Of a stretch of 64,000 bases of DNA, positions 41,743 to 50,477 are shown piece by piece. A program made the translations under genes and the position numbers. The notes beneath the pieces were generated by a model. The model did no database searches. It saw only the letters and a list, made by a program, of their open reading frames with translations, and had not been told where the DNA came from. The stretch's first letter is position 1; each line of letters begins with the position of its first letter. Source of the DNA: Olivibacter domesticus. GTDB taxonomy: Bacteria > Bacteroidota > Bacteroidia > Sphingobacteriales > Sphingobacteriaceae. Where the stretch lies: NCBI RefSeq assembly GCF_900109575.1, contig NZ_FOAF01000009.1, forward strand, positions 1 through 64,000. The letters are read 5' to 3'.

Positions 41743-42678
41743 TTATTCTCGATTAGTTATTGCCACAAGGTCTTGTGTAGATAAATCCTCAATATCAGAG
41801 AACCTTACCTTTTCGAATTGGAAGATTATGTCTTTTTCGGACTCAATTAACCCTCTTGCGACTCTCTTTCTAGATATACTATTCTTCTTAAGATATTCTT
41901 TGTAATCTTTATAGTAAATTTTACCATCCGCCCGTTTCAAGTGCTGAATATCATCACTGTACTTAATATAATTTTTAAATCCATAAGACATAAATTGTGC
42001 AAAGGTGCAAACCGCTTTAGCTTTTGATGAAATAAGTTTTTTGGGAATAAAAATTATCGTTTTTCCTTTATATTCTGGTAACTGAAAAACTTCTGGATGC
42101 CAACTTTTATCTTTAACGCTATATACAAGAAATCGTCGCTTGCTTTCACATAATATATTATGTTGCTTACATTGATCAACAGTGTATTGAGCTAAAAATT
42201 GAGTTTCTACACTTACCGAAATGTCTGAAATTCTATCATAGCTTATTCCATCTATGCCATAGCGAAGAGTATTACTGGAAATTTGATCATTGATATAGGC
42301 CGTTTTCAAAAAAGAAAGTGCCTGCAAAAACATTGGCTTCATAACACTTCCTATAGACACGCCTTTTGAATTGTTTTTCGAGTATCCCAGTCGTGTATCA
42401 TTACATTCCTTTATACCTTCTAAAATCTTAAGACCTGACTTTGTATCTCTTTTTGCCGCATAATTGAAAAGATTAAAAAGGAAGCTTCTGAAATTATCTG
42501 CCATTGATTGACAAAGAGGATCCGCTGAATATTTTATAATCCTATTATAGTCTACGAAGGCAAGATTATCTTTATCTAAATTTACGTTAAAAAAATCGAC
42601 ATTGCTTTGTGTAAAGCCATTTTTATCTAATTCAAAATGACTGATTATGGTATTGATATTTTTTTGCTTCTTTCCCAT
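41743..42678 (-). CDS. Hypothetical 311-aa protein, translationally coupled to a 58-aa protein
   Basis: The start is the ATG within TGATG, where the stop of the upstream 58-aa gene overlaps it, so translation is coupled. The protein begins MGKKQKNINTIISHFELDKN and has an FVDYNRIIKYSADPL block, a central RYGIDGISYDRISDISVSVE and a C-terminal half with GKTIIFIPKKLISSKAKAVC, FAQFMSYGFKNYIKYSDDIQ and ISRKRVARGLIESEKDIIFQ. No known domain is recognised, and no signal peptide or membrane helix is seen. The basic, soluble nature, accessory location and partner gene suggest a nucleic-acid-related or defence role. The DUF2075 remnant follows directly. Confidence 0.55.
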   Translation of the reverse strand: MGKKQKNINTIISHFELDKNGFTQSNVDFFNVNLDKDNLAFVDYNRIIKYSADPLCQSMADNFRSFLFNLFNYAAKRDTKSGLKILEGIKECNDTRLGYSKNNSKGVSIGSVMKPMFLQALSFLKTAYINDQISSNTLRYGIDGISYDRISDISVSVETQFLAQYTVDQCKQHNILCESKRRFLVYSVKDKSWHPEVFQLPEYKGKTIIFIPKKLISSKAKAVCTFAQFMSYGFKNYIKYSDDIQHLKRADGKIYYKDYKEYLKKNSISRKRVARGLIESEKDIIFQFEKVRFSDIEDLSTQDLVAITNRE

Positions 42679-42854
42679 CACTTACTCTCCTTCCTTACTC
42701 CCTTAAAAGGAGTACCATCTTCTTTAACATCCATAAACTTGCCTGTAGAAGCATCTCTTTTTACCCACTGTTCCGTTCTGGGGTTGAACGCTTGGGAGCG
42801 GTCCTTGACTGCCCCTTGCCGACGATTATCGCCTGGTGTTCCATTTGTTGCCAT
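42678..42854 (-). CDS. 58-aa basic protein upstream of and coupled to the 311-aa gene
   Basis: The product reads MATNGTPGDNRRQGAVKDRS, then QAFNPRTEQWVKRDASTGKF and MDVKEDGTPFKGVRKESK. It is a short, basic, Gly/Lys-rich protein of a type I recall as a recurring small hypothetical protein (MATNGTPG..R.GAVK.RSQ..NP.T..WVKRD..TGKFMDVK). The stop codon overlaps the next start (TGATG), showing an operon and coupled translation. It has no membrane segment. Possible roles are nucleic-acid binding or a subunit of the 311-aa protein. Confidence 0.7.
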   Translation of the reverse strand: MATNGTPGDNRRQGAVKDRSQAFNPRTEQWVKRDASTGKFMDVKEDGTPFKGVRKESK

Positions 42855-43817
42855 ATATAGCTATTAATTATTGCCATGCCCTAAAGCATAGACTTGCCAG
42901 AACTTAGTATGGATGGCACCAACGGCACTTCGGAAATGAGAAAGAGAGAATGTGAGATTTTTACTTGCGCCTTTAGCAACATTTGCTAACTTCGCACGTT
43001 ATAAAAATGAGATAAATCTCATTCATTCTGCCTTAATTTACCCTAAGCGCGAATGATATATTTACTAAGGCTCAGGAAGGTCAGAGCTCCTGAGCTTTAA
43101 CTCATATATCAAACCTATTTTTTATCTTTTTTCATTACTCTTTTGTCTTATACACGAATGTAATCACTATTTCTTATTATATGTTGCAAGGATTGCCAAC
43201 TCGGGTTGATAATTTTTTGTTATCACTCCTGTTACAAAATCTAAATCATGCAGCAAAGGCAATTCCTAAAAGCAACGGATTACGTTAGGTATTAATTGAT
43301 TACAAAAACAAAGGTCTAGCTTAAAGTTTAAAATCTGTGTAAATAATTTTCAACATTAGTGGATTAATCCACATTTCTATATGCAAAAAACTGATATAGT
43401 TTTACCATACAGATTAAATATGTGTAATTGTGTGCCTGTAATACTTTTACTTTTTGCTAAATTCCCTTTCGTCTCTTAGTCTTTGTTACATATTCTAAAT
43501 GTTTTATCTCTAAAGTATGCCATTTGCGTGTAGCAGAACAAATGTAAGTTATCGCAAATTCAGTCGTTTATGGTTTCCCGTAGCGCAACCTATGATCTAT
43601 AATACAGCTTTGCAATTCTAATTTAGGTTTAACCACAGAATTCTGTCAGCAGGTAATTGAGGTACACATTCATAGAAACTGAAATAGGTTACGTTGTTAT
43701 CATTCCATGTATTAATATTTGCAGTAATTTCACAACAATAAGGGACGTTCCAAAATTTATTACATGAATAGGTTTATTAGGTAGATGAATAAGAAAATGG
43801 AATGGATGTTCGTACTT
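42855..43817. other. 963-bp A/T-rich non-coding region
   Basis: No frame with coding character was found on either strand. A short palindrome AATGAGAT/ATCTCATT (43007-43024) lies about 150 bp upstream of the 58-aa gene and could be a regulatory site for that operon. Otherwise nothing recognisable; it may be decayed DNA left by accessory-gene turnover. Confidence 0.4.
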
Positions 43818-44528
43818 TTAAGTGGTGCGCGTAAGTAAAGATTTCGTTTTTCTTTTATAAAAGGAAATAGCTTGGCTGAATGCAAAAAAGACAAGAAAAG
43901 CGGGATCTATAATTTCTGAAAACGCTTCTTTAAAAGACCAAACATTATTGTTTAAATATGAAAAGTGCTTTGTAAATAGAAGTAAAAAGTAAATAAAATA
44001 GATAATAAACACTCGTCTGTATATAAGGAAACAGAGTATGCCTTTCTTTAGTTCATCCGTATCTTTATCATACCCTACTATTTTATAATAACGCTCAACG
44101 GCATATTTGCCGTAAACCTCTAACAATATAGGAAACAAAGAAAAAACGAGAAAATATCGAGCGGCATCCTGTAAATGTATAATCCAATTTAACACCACAA
44201 CAACTAGCAGACTCGCCATGAATATTGCTGCATAACAGCTTATTGAGGCCACCCAGGGGAATAATTTATCAGTTTTATCATTTGTCCATTTCAAACCTTT
44301 GAAATGGATTCTTAACAGGTTTCTTGCCAAGGAATATTTTCGTTCAAAGAAGCTTAAAAATGTACCAAGCCATAAATTAAAAATTAGAACTGCAAAAATC
44401 ACAAACAATTTATTTTCATAAATGGTTAAAATAATCGCTGTTAAAAGTAGCAAGGACAAAATAATGATCCCTCTGATTTTTTCAGTATAAGACAGTTTAC
44501 TTAAAGGGGCATATTCTTGAAGTTCCAT
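43818..44528 (-). CDS. Hypothetical membrane protein (about six helices)
   Basis: The 236-aa protein has hydrophobic segments near residues 22-42, 45-62, 92-118, 122-145, 165-185 and 205-222, with a polar N-terminus (MELQEYAPLSKLSYTEKIRG) and a basic end (FYKRKTKSLLTRTT). The pattern suggests a polytopic inner-membrane protein; no transporter or enzyme motif is seen. It lies immediately downstream of the second DUF2075 relic, three bases after its stop codon on the same strand, so it may have belonged to that operon. A/T-rich composition agrees with the surrounding accessory region. Confidence 0.55.
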   Translation of the reverse strand: MELQEYAPLSKLSYTEKIRGIIILSLLLLTAIILTIYENKLFVIFAVLIFNLWLGTFLSFFERKYSLARNLLRIHFKGLKWTNDKTDKLFPWVASISCYAAIFMASLLVVVVLNWIIHLQDAARYFLVFSLFPILLEVYGKYAVERYYKIVGYDKDTDELKKGILCFLIYRRVFIIYFIYFLLLFTKHFSYLNNNVWSFKEAFSEIIDPAFLVFFAFSQAISFYKRKTKSLLTRTT

Positions 44529-44531
44529 TAT

Positions 44532-44864
44532 CTAAATGCTACTACTGTTTATCCTACTCTTAAAATATGCTTCGGTTTCTTTATCGGTAAAATAGACATA
44601 ACAGCCTTTTATTGCTCTCGTCATTGAAGCTCTATAAGTATTCTTGATGATTGCTCTTAAGAGTGACTTGGCATAATCTGGCTGTTCTTTTCTAAGTTTT
44701 CGCCATCCATGAATGGAATAATCGTCTTTCGATCTTTTGGGTGGACATACCTTTACCAGTCCATCCCTTTAGACTAAATCATCGCCTACTATCACACCTA
44801 TATAATCTACCTCTAAGCCCTGGATAGTATGGATACAGCCGACTTCGGTAACTGAATTAGGCAT
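44532..44864 (-). pseudogene. Second C-terminal remnant of a DUF2075-type helicase
   Basis: One frame with a single stop reads TEVGCIHTIQGLEVDYIGVI, VGDDLV (stop) RDGLVKV, DDYSIHGWRKLRKEQPDYAK, LLRAIIKNTYRASMTRAIKG and CYVYFTDKETEAYFKSRI. This is again the DUF2075 C-terminus (E-x-G-C-x-H-T-x-Q-G-L-E-x-D-Y-x-G-V-I and N-T-Y-R-x-x-x-T-R-x-x-K-G-C-Y-V-Y). It is less damaged than the copy at 41210. The N-terminal ATPase part is missing. The two relics differ in sequence, so they come from different parent genes rather than one recent duplication. Confidence 0.8.
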
Positions 44865-44930
44865 GATGAGCCATTTTCACGATGAATAATGCTCACATCA
44901 TCTACCTGTATAGAGGTAGATATCCTTAAA

Positions 44931-45638
44931 TTAATTAGAACCCATCTGCTCTCTCATATCTTTCAGGATTCCAAGTAGCTGTTCATGTAGCGGCCATCTT
45001 CCTACTTTCATTTCATTCATTGGACTTACAATGGCATAGAGAACCATAGCGCTTATCAACACCAACGGAAGAACTACGAAAGGCTCATATTGCTCCGGCA
45101 CCATATGAAAAGGCATCAAGAGCATATTTCTAATATCTTCCCAGGTCAGGCTTAATATTCCAGCGCCTATGGCTAACTTGAATATAATACGCCGTTGTGC
45201 CTCGCCTCTCTCCTTTTCCAATCCCTTAATAGCTTTATCCATACTTCTTTCTTCAAAAAGGTCGTTCTTGATAAAGTAATTTTTAAGTTCTGCAATTCTA
45301 TGTTCATAAATAGCCATTTGATTAATTGTATCCCCTTTTTCAATAAATTGTGGATTATTCTTTTTTAGACTTCTTTTCTCGTATCTATCAAACCATAACA
45401 TGGACACGGAAAAACCTATAAATCCTACCAGAAAAAATGATATGACAAACACTTCTTTCAAAAAAAACGAAGAGACAAGCGTTCCCAACATGACAGCTAT
45501 GAACAATAGAAGAATTCCCTTCAACTTATAACTATGTAATTTCGGTTTGCCATTGGTGACCAAAGCGAAGTATGATAAATTATGGTAATAATAGCGGTAT
45601 AAATCTTGTAGTATTGCTGAAGTAATAAGTTTTTTCAT
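44931..45638 (-). CDS. Hypothetical membrane protein with cytoplasmic helical segment
   Basis: The 235-aa protein has two membrane helices near residues 42-82 (GILLLFIAVMLGTLVSSFFL, then KEVFVISFFLVGFIGFSVSM), a charged coiled segment (residues 95-150, ERSMDKAIKGLEKERGEAQR) and two more helices (about 152-205). It ends PLHEQLLGILKDMREQMGSN. No family is recognised. This gene lies in a segment present once, between two stretches that are joined directly in the second copy of the neighbouring duplicated gene (see 54690-55437). It is 156 bp upstream-side neighbour of the secreted 229-aa gene on the same strand. Confidence 0.55.
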   Translation of the reverse strand: MKKLITSAILQDLYRYYYHNLSYFALVTNGKPKLHSYKLKGILLLFIAVMLGTLVSSFFLKEVFVISFFLVGFIGFSVSMLWFDRYEKRSLKKNNPQFIEKGDTINQMAIYEHRIAELKNYFIKNDLFEERSMDKAIKGLEKERGEAQRRIIFKLAIGAGILSLTWEDIRNMLLMPFHMVPEQYEPFVVLPLVLISAMVLYAIVSPMNEMKVGRWPLHEQLLGILKDMREQMGSN

Positions 45639-45740
45639 CTATTTATTTTTTTGTTTATTCATTACTGCATGCTTCTAAAGGCATTCATGCTACCTTCGGC
45701 GGTTTAGTGGTCAGATGGAGCCTTTGATGAATAAAATATT

Positions 45741-46485
45741 TTTTGTCGATAGCAGGAATCAAATAATGGATACGTTATCTGACCTCGATCATAATTAATT
45801 AGGGTCGCCAGATATCTTCCAGAATACCGAGTTTTTACTAAAATATTTAAGTATTAACTCTTTTATTTTGATGACACGCTTTCTCCCATCTTTTGGAGGG
45901 CAGACCTTCTCCAAATCTTCTGGTGCATAATAACTCAACTGCTTCGTGTCTTCTTTGGTTATAAGTGTAACGAAATAACTATGAGATCCAATGTTTCTAC
46001 CCTTGTATTCTTCAACCGTGTTACCCTTCGTATCTGTACTAACTTTTGGTGTTACAGGACAGCCTGAACCGTATACGGCATCGTCTTCTAATTGCCATGG
46101 TTCTTGTTTCATCAAGGCGTTCCATAATTTTTTACTTTGTTCTTGAGTGATTTCTGAGACCTCAAAAAATGGATCGATCCTGATACCATCTTGTGTATAT
46201 TTCTCCTTCGTTATATACGCAGCCAAAGAATCCGGCAATTCTGGATATCGTGGTATATCACCTTGGTAATAATGGTAGGTAAAAAGATTAACAGTATCTC
46301 CCTTCTTACTCATAATAAAAAGATTTTCCGGTGCATCGGCCAAAAGAATTGTGCCGCGAAATATCAGTGTGCTATCTGCGTAGCGCTTGAATAATTTTTC
46401 AAGTTCATCTGTGTTCTGTAGCTCAACAGCATTTGTTTTTAGGCAAAAGATTGGTAGCAATATAAATAAAAATAAAATCCTCATT
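45741..46485. repeat. Duplicated segment, copy 1 (matches 54690-55437)
   Basis: From TTTTGTCGATAGCAGGAA on the left to just past the start codon of the 229-aa gene the two copies are nearly identical, including the 3' spacer. The encoded proteins differ at about 11 of 229 positions. Confidence 0.9.
45795..46484 (-). CDS. Secreted 229-aa protein, putative immunity-protein paralogue 1
   Basis: The protein has a signal peptide (MRILFLFILLPIFCLKTNAV) and a mature part with ELEKLFKRYADSTLIFRGTI, NLFIMSKKGDTVNLFTYHYY, LPDSLAAYITKEKY, KKLWNALMKQEPWQLEDDAV, SHSYFVTLITKEDTKQLSYY and ILKYFSKNSVFWKIS. It is about 95% identical to the protein at 54746 and clearly related to that at 56940. Those two lie directly behind C-terminal fragments of a toxin-like protein, so by association all three may be envelope immunity proteins. 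This copy has no toxin fragment beside it. I do not recognise a named family. A CYGSGC-type Cys pattern (VYGSGC) is present. Confidence 0.6.
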   Translation of the reverse strand: MRILFLFILLPIFCLKTNAVELQNTDELEKLFKRYADSTLIFRGTILLADAPENLFIMSKKGDTVNLFTYHYYQGDIPRYPELPDSLAAYITKEKYTQDGIRIDPFFEVSEITQEQSKKLWNALMKQEPWQLEDDAVYGSGCPVTPKVSTDTKGNTVEEYKGRNIGSHSYFVTLITKEDTKQLSYYAPEDLEKVCPPKDGRKRVIKIKELILKYFSKNSVFWKISGDPN

Positions 46486-46627
46486 TTTCTTTATTCTCTC
46501 AATATCTTTCAATAACTATCAAACAACGCTCTTCCCTTTCTTATGATTCTTTTTTGAAAATGTGTGGAATATAAACATCTGTTCTTACATGATGAATCAT
46601 AAACAAACTTTAAACACAGCCTGATAA

Positions 46628-47602
46628 TTATTTACTTGTGATGAAATCAACAATAGTTTCGATTAAATGAGGAGCTAGCGGTTTCTCGGGATCATTGTAA
46701 GATGGCAAGTTTTTTTCTGGCGAATCAATCTCCTTCATTACATGGTTCATATGTTGAATGATGAGCATTTTTGAGTCTGGTAGTGCGTTATGTAATTTTT
46801 CTGCATTACTTGAATCTACCTGCATATCTGATGTGCCATTAACGATTAAAGCAGGTATAGAGAGATCCTTTATTTCTTTTGAGGGGTCTAATTTCATCCA
46901 GGACGACATGTATCTTTGGATGGACGGACGAAATATTGAAAACAACATTGGTGAGACCTGCTTTACTCTTAAACCTTGGCTTAAGCTGTCTAAGATAACA
47001 GTGCTTTGAGCTCGCAGCTCATCGGGCAAGTTTTTTAACTGAATTTTTAAGATCTCTTGCACAGGTGAACCAAGCCCCGCTATTGATATAAACTTATCTA
47101 CATGCTGTTTGGCAGCTACCATACCGATTAATGAACCCTCGCTATGACCAATAATAATTATTTCAAAAAACCTTTTGTCTTTATCGAATTTGTTTATCCA
47201 GCTCTTTACATCTTCAATATAAACATTGAAGGTAAGAGAGTCTTCTATCAAACCGGCTCCTTTGCTCTTTCCTATTCCTCTTTTATCGTACCTAATAGAT
47301 GAAATATTATTATCAGCTAGGCTGTGCGCTAACATTTTGAGACAATTATTTTTCATGTTAGGCAGGTTACCGTCTCGATCAACCGGTCCGGAACCGGCGA
47401 TGATGATAGCAAGCGCTGATTTCTTGCTTTTTACAGGAAGTGTTAGCGTACCAAATAGTTCTCCATTATCAGTTTGGATTGAAATTTCTTCTTCCACCAA
47501 TTTGACCGCTGTAGAATCTTTTGCAAAACTACCACTGGTAAAAGTCAATAATAAGACAGTAAAAATCAATGTTGTATTATTTATAATTTTCTTAATATAC
47601 AT
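46628..47602 (-). CDS. Exported alpha/beta hydrolase
   Basis: The 324-aa protein has a signal peptide (TTLIFTVLLLTFTSGSFAKD), then an alpha/beta hydrolase fold. Features are LAIIIAGSGPVDRDGN (oxyanion region), SIRYDKRGIGKSKG, the nucleophile elbow GHSEGSLIG, the acid in IPALIVNGTSDMQVDSSNAE and the catalytic His in MNHVMKE. It resembles BAAT/S33-like esterases or peptidases that in Bacteroidota are often fused to an N-terminal lipocalin-like domain. That domain is encoded here by the separate upstream gene at 47807, so enzyme and domain may be a split version of the usual fusion. Substrate unknown. Confidence 0.8.
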   Translation of the reverse strand: MYIKKIINNTTLIFTVLLLTFTSGSFAKDSTAVKLVEEEISIQTDNGELFGTLTLPVKSKKSALAIIIAGSGPVDRDGNLPNMKNNCLKMLAHSLADNNISSIRYDKRGIGKSKGAGLIEDSLTFNVYIEDVKSWINKFDKDKRFFEIIIIGHSEGSLIGMVAAKQHVDKFISIAGLGSPVQEILKIQLKNLPDELRAQSTVILDSLSQGLRVKQVSPMLFSIFRPSIQRYMSSWMKLDPSKEIKDLSIPALIVNGTSDMQVDSSNAEKLHNALPDSKMLIIQHMNHVMKEIDSPEKNLPSYNDPEKPLAPHLIETIVDFITSK

Positions 47603-47806
47603 GAGCGCTAATTAACGTTTTGGATATGAATTACGGCTTTCGTTTTGGATGCAAAATAGTTTCTTATATGATCTCGTATAATTTCAATTTCTATTGATGG
47701 TATTTTAATCGGCATAGTGTAGGCAACTATAAATGATTAACTCATCATTAATAATAGATGTTAGTAGATTCAAGATTGTTCTCGAAAAAGATAAAAAAAG
47801 CAATGG

Positions 47807-48184
47807 CTATTTACTTATTTGTTCTTCTTTTATTTTTCCGAGGTTTAAAGGCATTTTGGCTCCTCGTTGAGTAAAATTACCCTCAATGGAATCTTTCTGC
47901 ACAACTTTACCTTCGTAAACACTTTGAAGTTTAACTAAAACAAAACGTAAATTTTCATTTTCAAAAGTTATTGTATCAACAGGAAACCCAAATTTTCCTT
48001 GCTTGGGGCTGTCCACAGTGCCTTGATATTTTCCGTCAACCGCATCTACATGTAATACTAACGGTAGCTCGACTTGCGGTATCTGGATTAATCCAGACCA
48101 AGTACCTTTTATGTCCTGGGCATGGGTCGTAACAATGTTCCCAAGGAACAAAACAAGTGAAGGAATGATAAATTTAAGTTTCAT
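47807..48184 (-). CDS. Secreted lipocalin-like domain protein
   Basis: This 125-aa protein begins MKLKFIIPSLVLFLGNIVTT, a signal peptide ending at AHAQ, then DIKGTWSGLIQIPQVELPLV, LHVDAVDGKYQGTVDSPKQG, FPVDTITFENENLRFVL and KDSIEGNFTQRGAKMPLNL. The I-x-G-x-W-x-G...L...DGxYxxTxDSPxQG pattern is the domain usually found at the N-terminus of exported alpha/beta hydrolases in Bacteroidota. Here it stands alone, 204 bp upstream of such a hydrolase gene on the same strand. Either an ancestral fusion was split, or this is a free domain acting with that hydrolase. Confidence 0.7.
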   Translation of the reverse strand: MKLKFIIPSLVLFLGNIVTTHAQDIKGTWSGLIQIPQVELPLVLHVDAVDGKYQGTVDSPKQGKFGFPVDTITFENENLRFVLVKLQSVYEGKVVQKDSIEGNFTQRGAKMPLNLGKIKEEQISK

Positions 48185-48715
48185 AGTACAAAATATTGAT
48201 AGTGGTAATAGATTCTTTGAAAAGGCTATAAATTTTCCATTCTCTCATCCCACCGTATTTAATTAACCCTTTGTGAATTTCTTTAGTTTAGTTTAATGTT
48301 TTAGTCTGACAACATCGTAATATAATTAATAGCTTTATTGTTTACAAATAATTATAGAAAATTGTTGAAAGAATGCGTTCTTCGATCGACTTTTACGTCA
48401 GACGTAAATTGTAATAATAATCAGCATTTCGATCTGACAGTTTATGGAATTTCATTAAAATCAGATCTTTTATCAAATGCTACAGCGTTATTGTTTCTTT
48501 TAACCCATTCACTGTGACTTCTAGGATAGCTGCTGATTCTCTCTTAGCGATTAATTGACGTTCTTTTACAACGCTCGTCCACGCTTCCCTACTAATTCGT
48601 GTAGGGAAACAGGCATTATGTGTAAATAAATCTTTGCGAATAAGGTTAAATTATATCTTAACACGTCGACTGTTAAATTAAGCAGGTTTAATACTGCTAA
48701 AATGATAAGCGTTTT
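48185..48715. other. 531-bp divergent gap with short palindromes
   Basis: No gene is supported. TTTACGTC-A-GACGTAAA (48392-48408) is a near-perfect short palindrome and TTCCCTAC/GTAGGGAA (48586-48609) a second inverted repeat. Either may be an operator for the flanking divergent genes. The rest is A/T-rich and featureless. Confidence 0.4.
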
Positions 48716-49222
48716 ATGAAACCGCTATTAAAAATATTTAATAGGATGAAGAACAACAATATTTTAAAATTAAGGTTGTTGCTAATCATAACAACCATCT
48801 TAGCTATCAGCTTCAATTTCACTACAAAATCTCAATCAGAAAATAAAGAAATAGCTGTCGCTGCGGATACCTCCATAATTCTAAGCAAGGCTTATCATTA
48901 TAAGGAATTCAACGAATTAATAAATGCAATACCATTTGACACCATGTATTTGGTTGAAAGTGAAATAGTGAAAGACACGGCAAATCTGCACTTGAACTCC
49001 TCAAAGCATATAGAACTCATGAAAAGGCCGGAAGGTTACCCTAAATATGACTTTGGATACAATCATGATAAATTGCTCTTATCATTTGAATACTTGAAAA
49101 TTGAGGGAGATACAGCTAGGTGTATGATCTTAAATATATTCTCTGGCGTACTGGCAGATTTTAAACTGAAAAAAGAAAAAGATGGCTGGCAAGTGCTATC
49201 TTATGGTAAGAATATGACTTAA
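48716..49222 (+). CDS. Hypothetical membrane-anchored protein
   Basis: The 168-aa protein has an N-terminal signal anchor (LRLLLIITTILAISFNFTTK). An alternative ATG ten codons in (MKNNNILKLR) is equally possible. The exported part is short: DTSIILSKAYHYKEFNELIN, AIPFDTMYLVESEIVKD and a C-terminal beta region (DTARCMILNIFSGVLADFKL, then KKEKDGWQVLSYGK). The final segment resembles the ends of small Bacteroidota immunity-like or lipocalin-like proteins, but no family can be named. It lies at the start of a set of plus-strand genes of unknown role in the toxin/immunity-rich region. Confidence 0.5.
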   Translation: MKPLLKIFNRMKNNNILKLRLLLIITTILAISFNFTTKSQSENKEIAVAADTSIILSKAYHYKEFNELINAIPFDTMYLVESEIVKDTANLHLNSSKHIELMKRPEGYPKYDFGYNHDKLLLSFEYLKIEGDTARCMILNIFSGVLADFKLKKEKDGWQVLSYGKNMT

Positions 49223-49298
49223 ATTTAATCCGTTTATAACAGTAAACCGTCTCCGGCAGAAATAAATGATATTGTCACCGCAATTAGCAGCCATAAAA

Positions 49299-49958
49299 AT
49301 GGAAGTTCAGGCACGAAATATTGTAATTAGATTATTTTTTTTACTTCTCTTCATAAGCGTTTTTAAAAATACAGCAATAGCTCAACAAGCTATTAAAAGT
49401 GAGACGCAGGCAATTGAAGACGAAATTTATACTTCGGTAAACAAATCCTTTAGATTTAGGTGGTCTAATGTTTTTTCTAAGGCAGACTTAAGGCATCATT
49501 TTTTTAGCCTCAAATTCTTGATAGGACCTAATGGTTGCTATACCGACATACAGCCATCTGCTGAAATGGATACTGCTATTTTTTCACGTTCTATAGAAAG
49601 GGTGAAAGAAGAACTTCCGAAAGATGTATTTAAAAAAATGAAGATCAGCAATACATCGGTAGTGTTTCCTGTTTTCGTTTTTGCTATCCCTCAAGATACA
49701 CCTCGCTTTGATTTCGATGGAGAAAAAATAAAGGAAAATCCTGATACCCTTCGGTATGATAGTACATTTGAAAAATCATTATCAAATTTATGGGAATATG
49801 AGAGAGGAATGCGCACATTACATGATGCAATAGTTTTCCCTCCAATTATACATTTTATAAAGCGTGGAATTCCTGATATTAAAATGTTAGACCCGAAACA
49901 ACTCAAAAAAAAGAATCCATTTTCGTCTAACGATATGCCAACAAAGTTGAAAAATTAA
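49299..49958 (+). CDS. Hypothetical secreted protein
   Basis: From MEVQARNIVIRLFFLLLFIS the protein is 219 aa with a signal peptide (cleavage near AIAQ). The mature part contains EIYTSVNKSFRFRWSNVFSK, HFFSLKFLIGPNGCYTDIQP, SIERVKEELPKDVFKKMKIS and a C-terminal KMLDPKQLKKKNPFSSND. An upstream in-frame ATG (49266) would add 11 residues ahead of the signal. No family is recognised; the G-P-N-G-x-Y and repeated F-x-F patterns recall secreted Bacteroidota proteins of unknown function. It overlaps the convergent GNAT gene by four bases at its 3' end. Confidence 0.5.
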   Translation: MEVQARNIVIRLFFLLLFISVFKNTAIAQQAIKSETQAIEDEIYTSVNKSFRFRWSNVFSKADLRHHFFSLKFLIGPNGCYTDIQPSAEMDTAIFSRSIERVKEELPKDVFKKMKISNTSVVFPVFVFAIPQDTPRFDFDGEKIKENPDTLRYDSTFEKSLSNLWEYERGMRTLHDAIVFPPIIHFIKRGIPDIKMLDPKQLKKKNPFSSNDMPTKLKN

Positions 49959-50398
49959 AGATTAAAATTGTAAAACTTAAAGCTGCTTTCTTTAAAGCCA
50001 ACTCCTTCATATAACTTTTGAGCAGGATTATCCTTTGCTGTGCTCAGAGATACGCGAACACATCCCTCTGTTTTTGCATAGGATAAAACTGCATTAATTA
50101 ATAGTTTACCATGGCCCCTACCGCGCCTCGACTTAACCACGTAAAGATCATTCAGAATAAATATTTTTGACATGCTGACAGAGGAATACGATGGATATAA
50201 TTGCGCAAATCCGACGGCCTTGTTACTTTCTCTTAGCAAGAATATAGTCGAATCTCCCATTCTTAATCGTTCTTCAATAAAATGTTTAGCTTTATCAAGG
50301 TTACTTTCGGCATTATAAAACACACGATATTCGTCGAAAAGAGAGGCACAATCATTAAGATCTATTAATTCTGCCTGTTTTATTTTTAAATCTTCCAT
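49955..50398 (-). CDS. GNAT-family N-acetyltransferase
   Basis: The 147-aa protein is a complete single-domain GNAT: CASLFDEYRVFYNAESNLDK, TIFLLRESNKAVGFAQLYPS, KIFILNDLYVVKSRRGRGHG (acetyl-CoA loop R-R-G-R-G-H-G-K) and NPAQKLYEGVGFKESSFKFY. The acceptor cannot be read from sequence; the type is close to small ribosomal or amine acetyltransferases. It starts within 80 bp of a small membrane protein gene on the same strand and overlaps the convergent gene end by four bases. No toxin-antitoxin partner (RHH protein) is adjacent, so it is probably an ordinary acetyltransferase. Confidence 0.85.
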   Translation of the reverse strand: MEDLKIKQAELIDLNDCASLFDEYRVFYNAESNLDKAKHFIEERLRMGDSTIFLLRESNKAVGFAQLYPSYSSVSMSKIFILNDLYVVKSRRGRGHGKLLINAVLSYAKTEGCVRVSLSTAKDNPAQKLYEGVGFKESSFKFYNFNL

Positions 50399-50477
50399 TG
50401 GTTATCTTTTATTTTAAGAGGTTGCAAATACTATCTTCATTATCGTTACCTGTGCCTAATTTACTATAATATCATCC

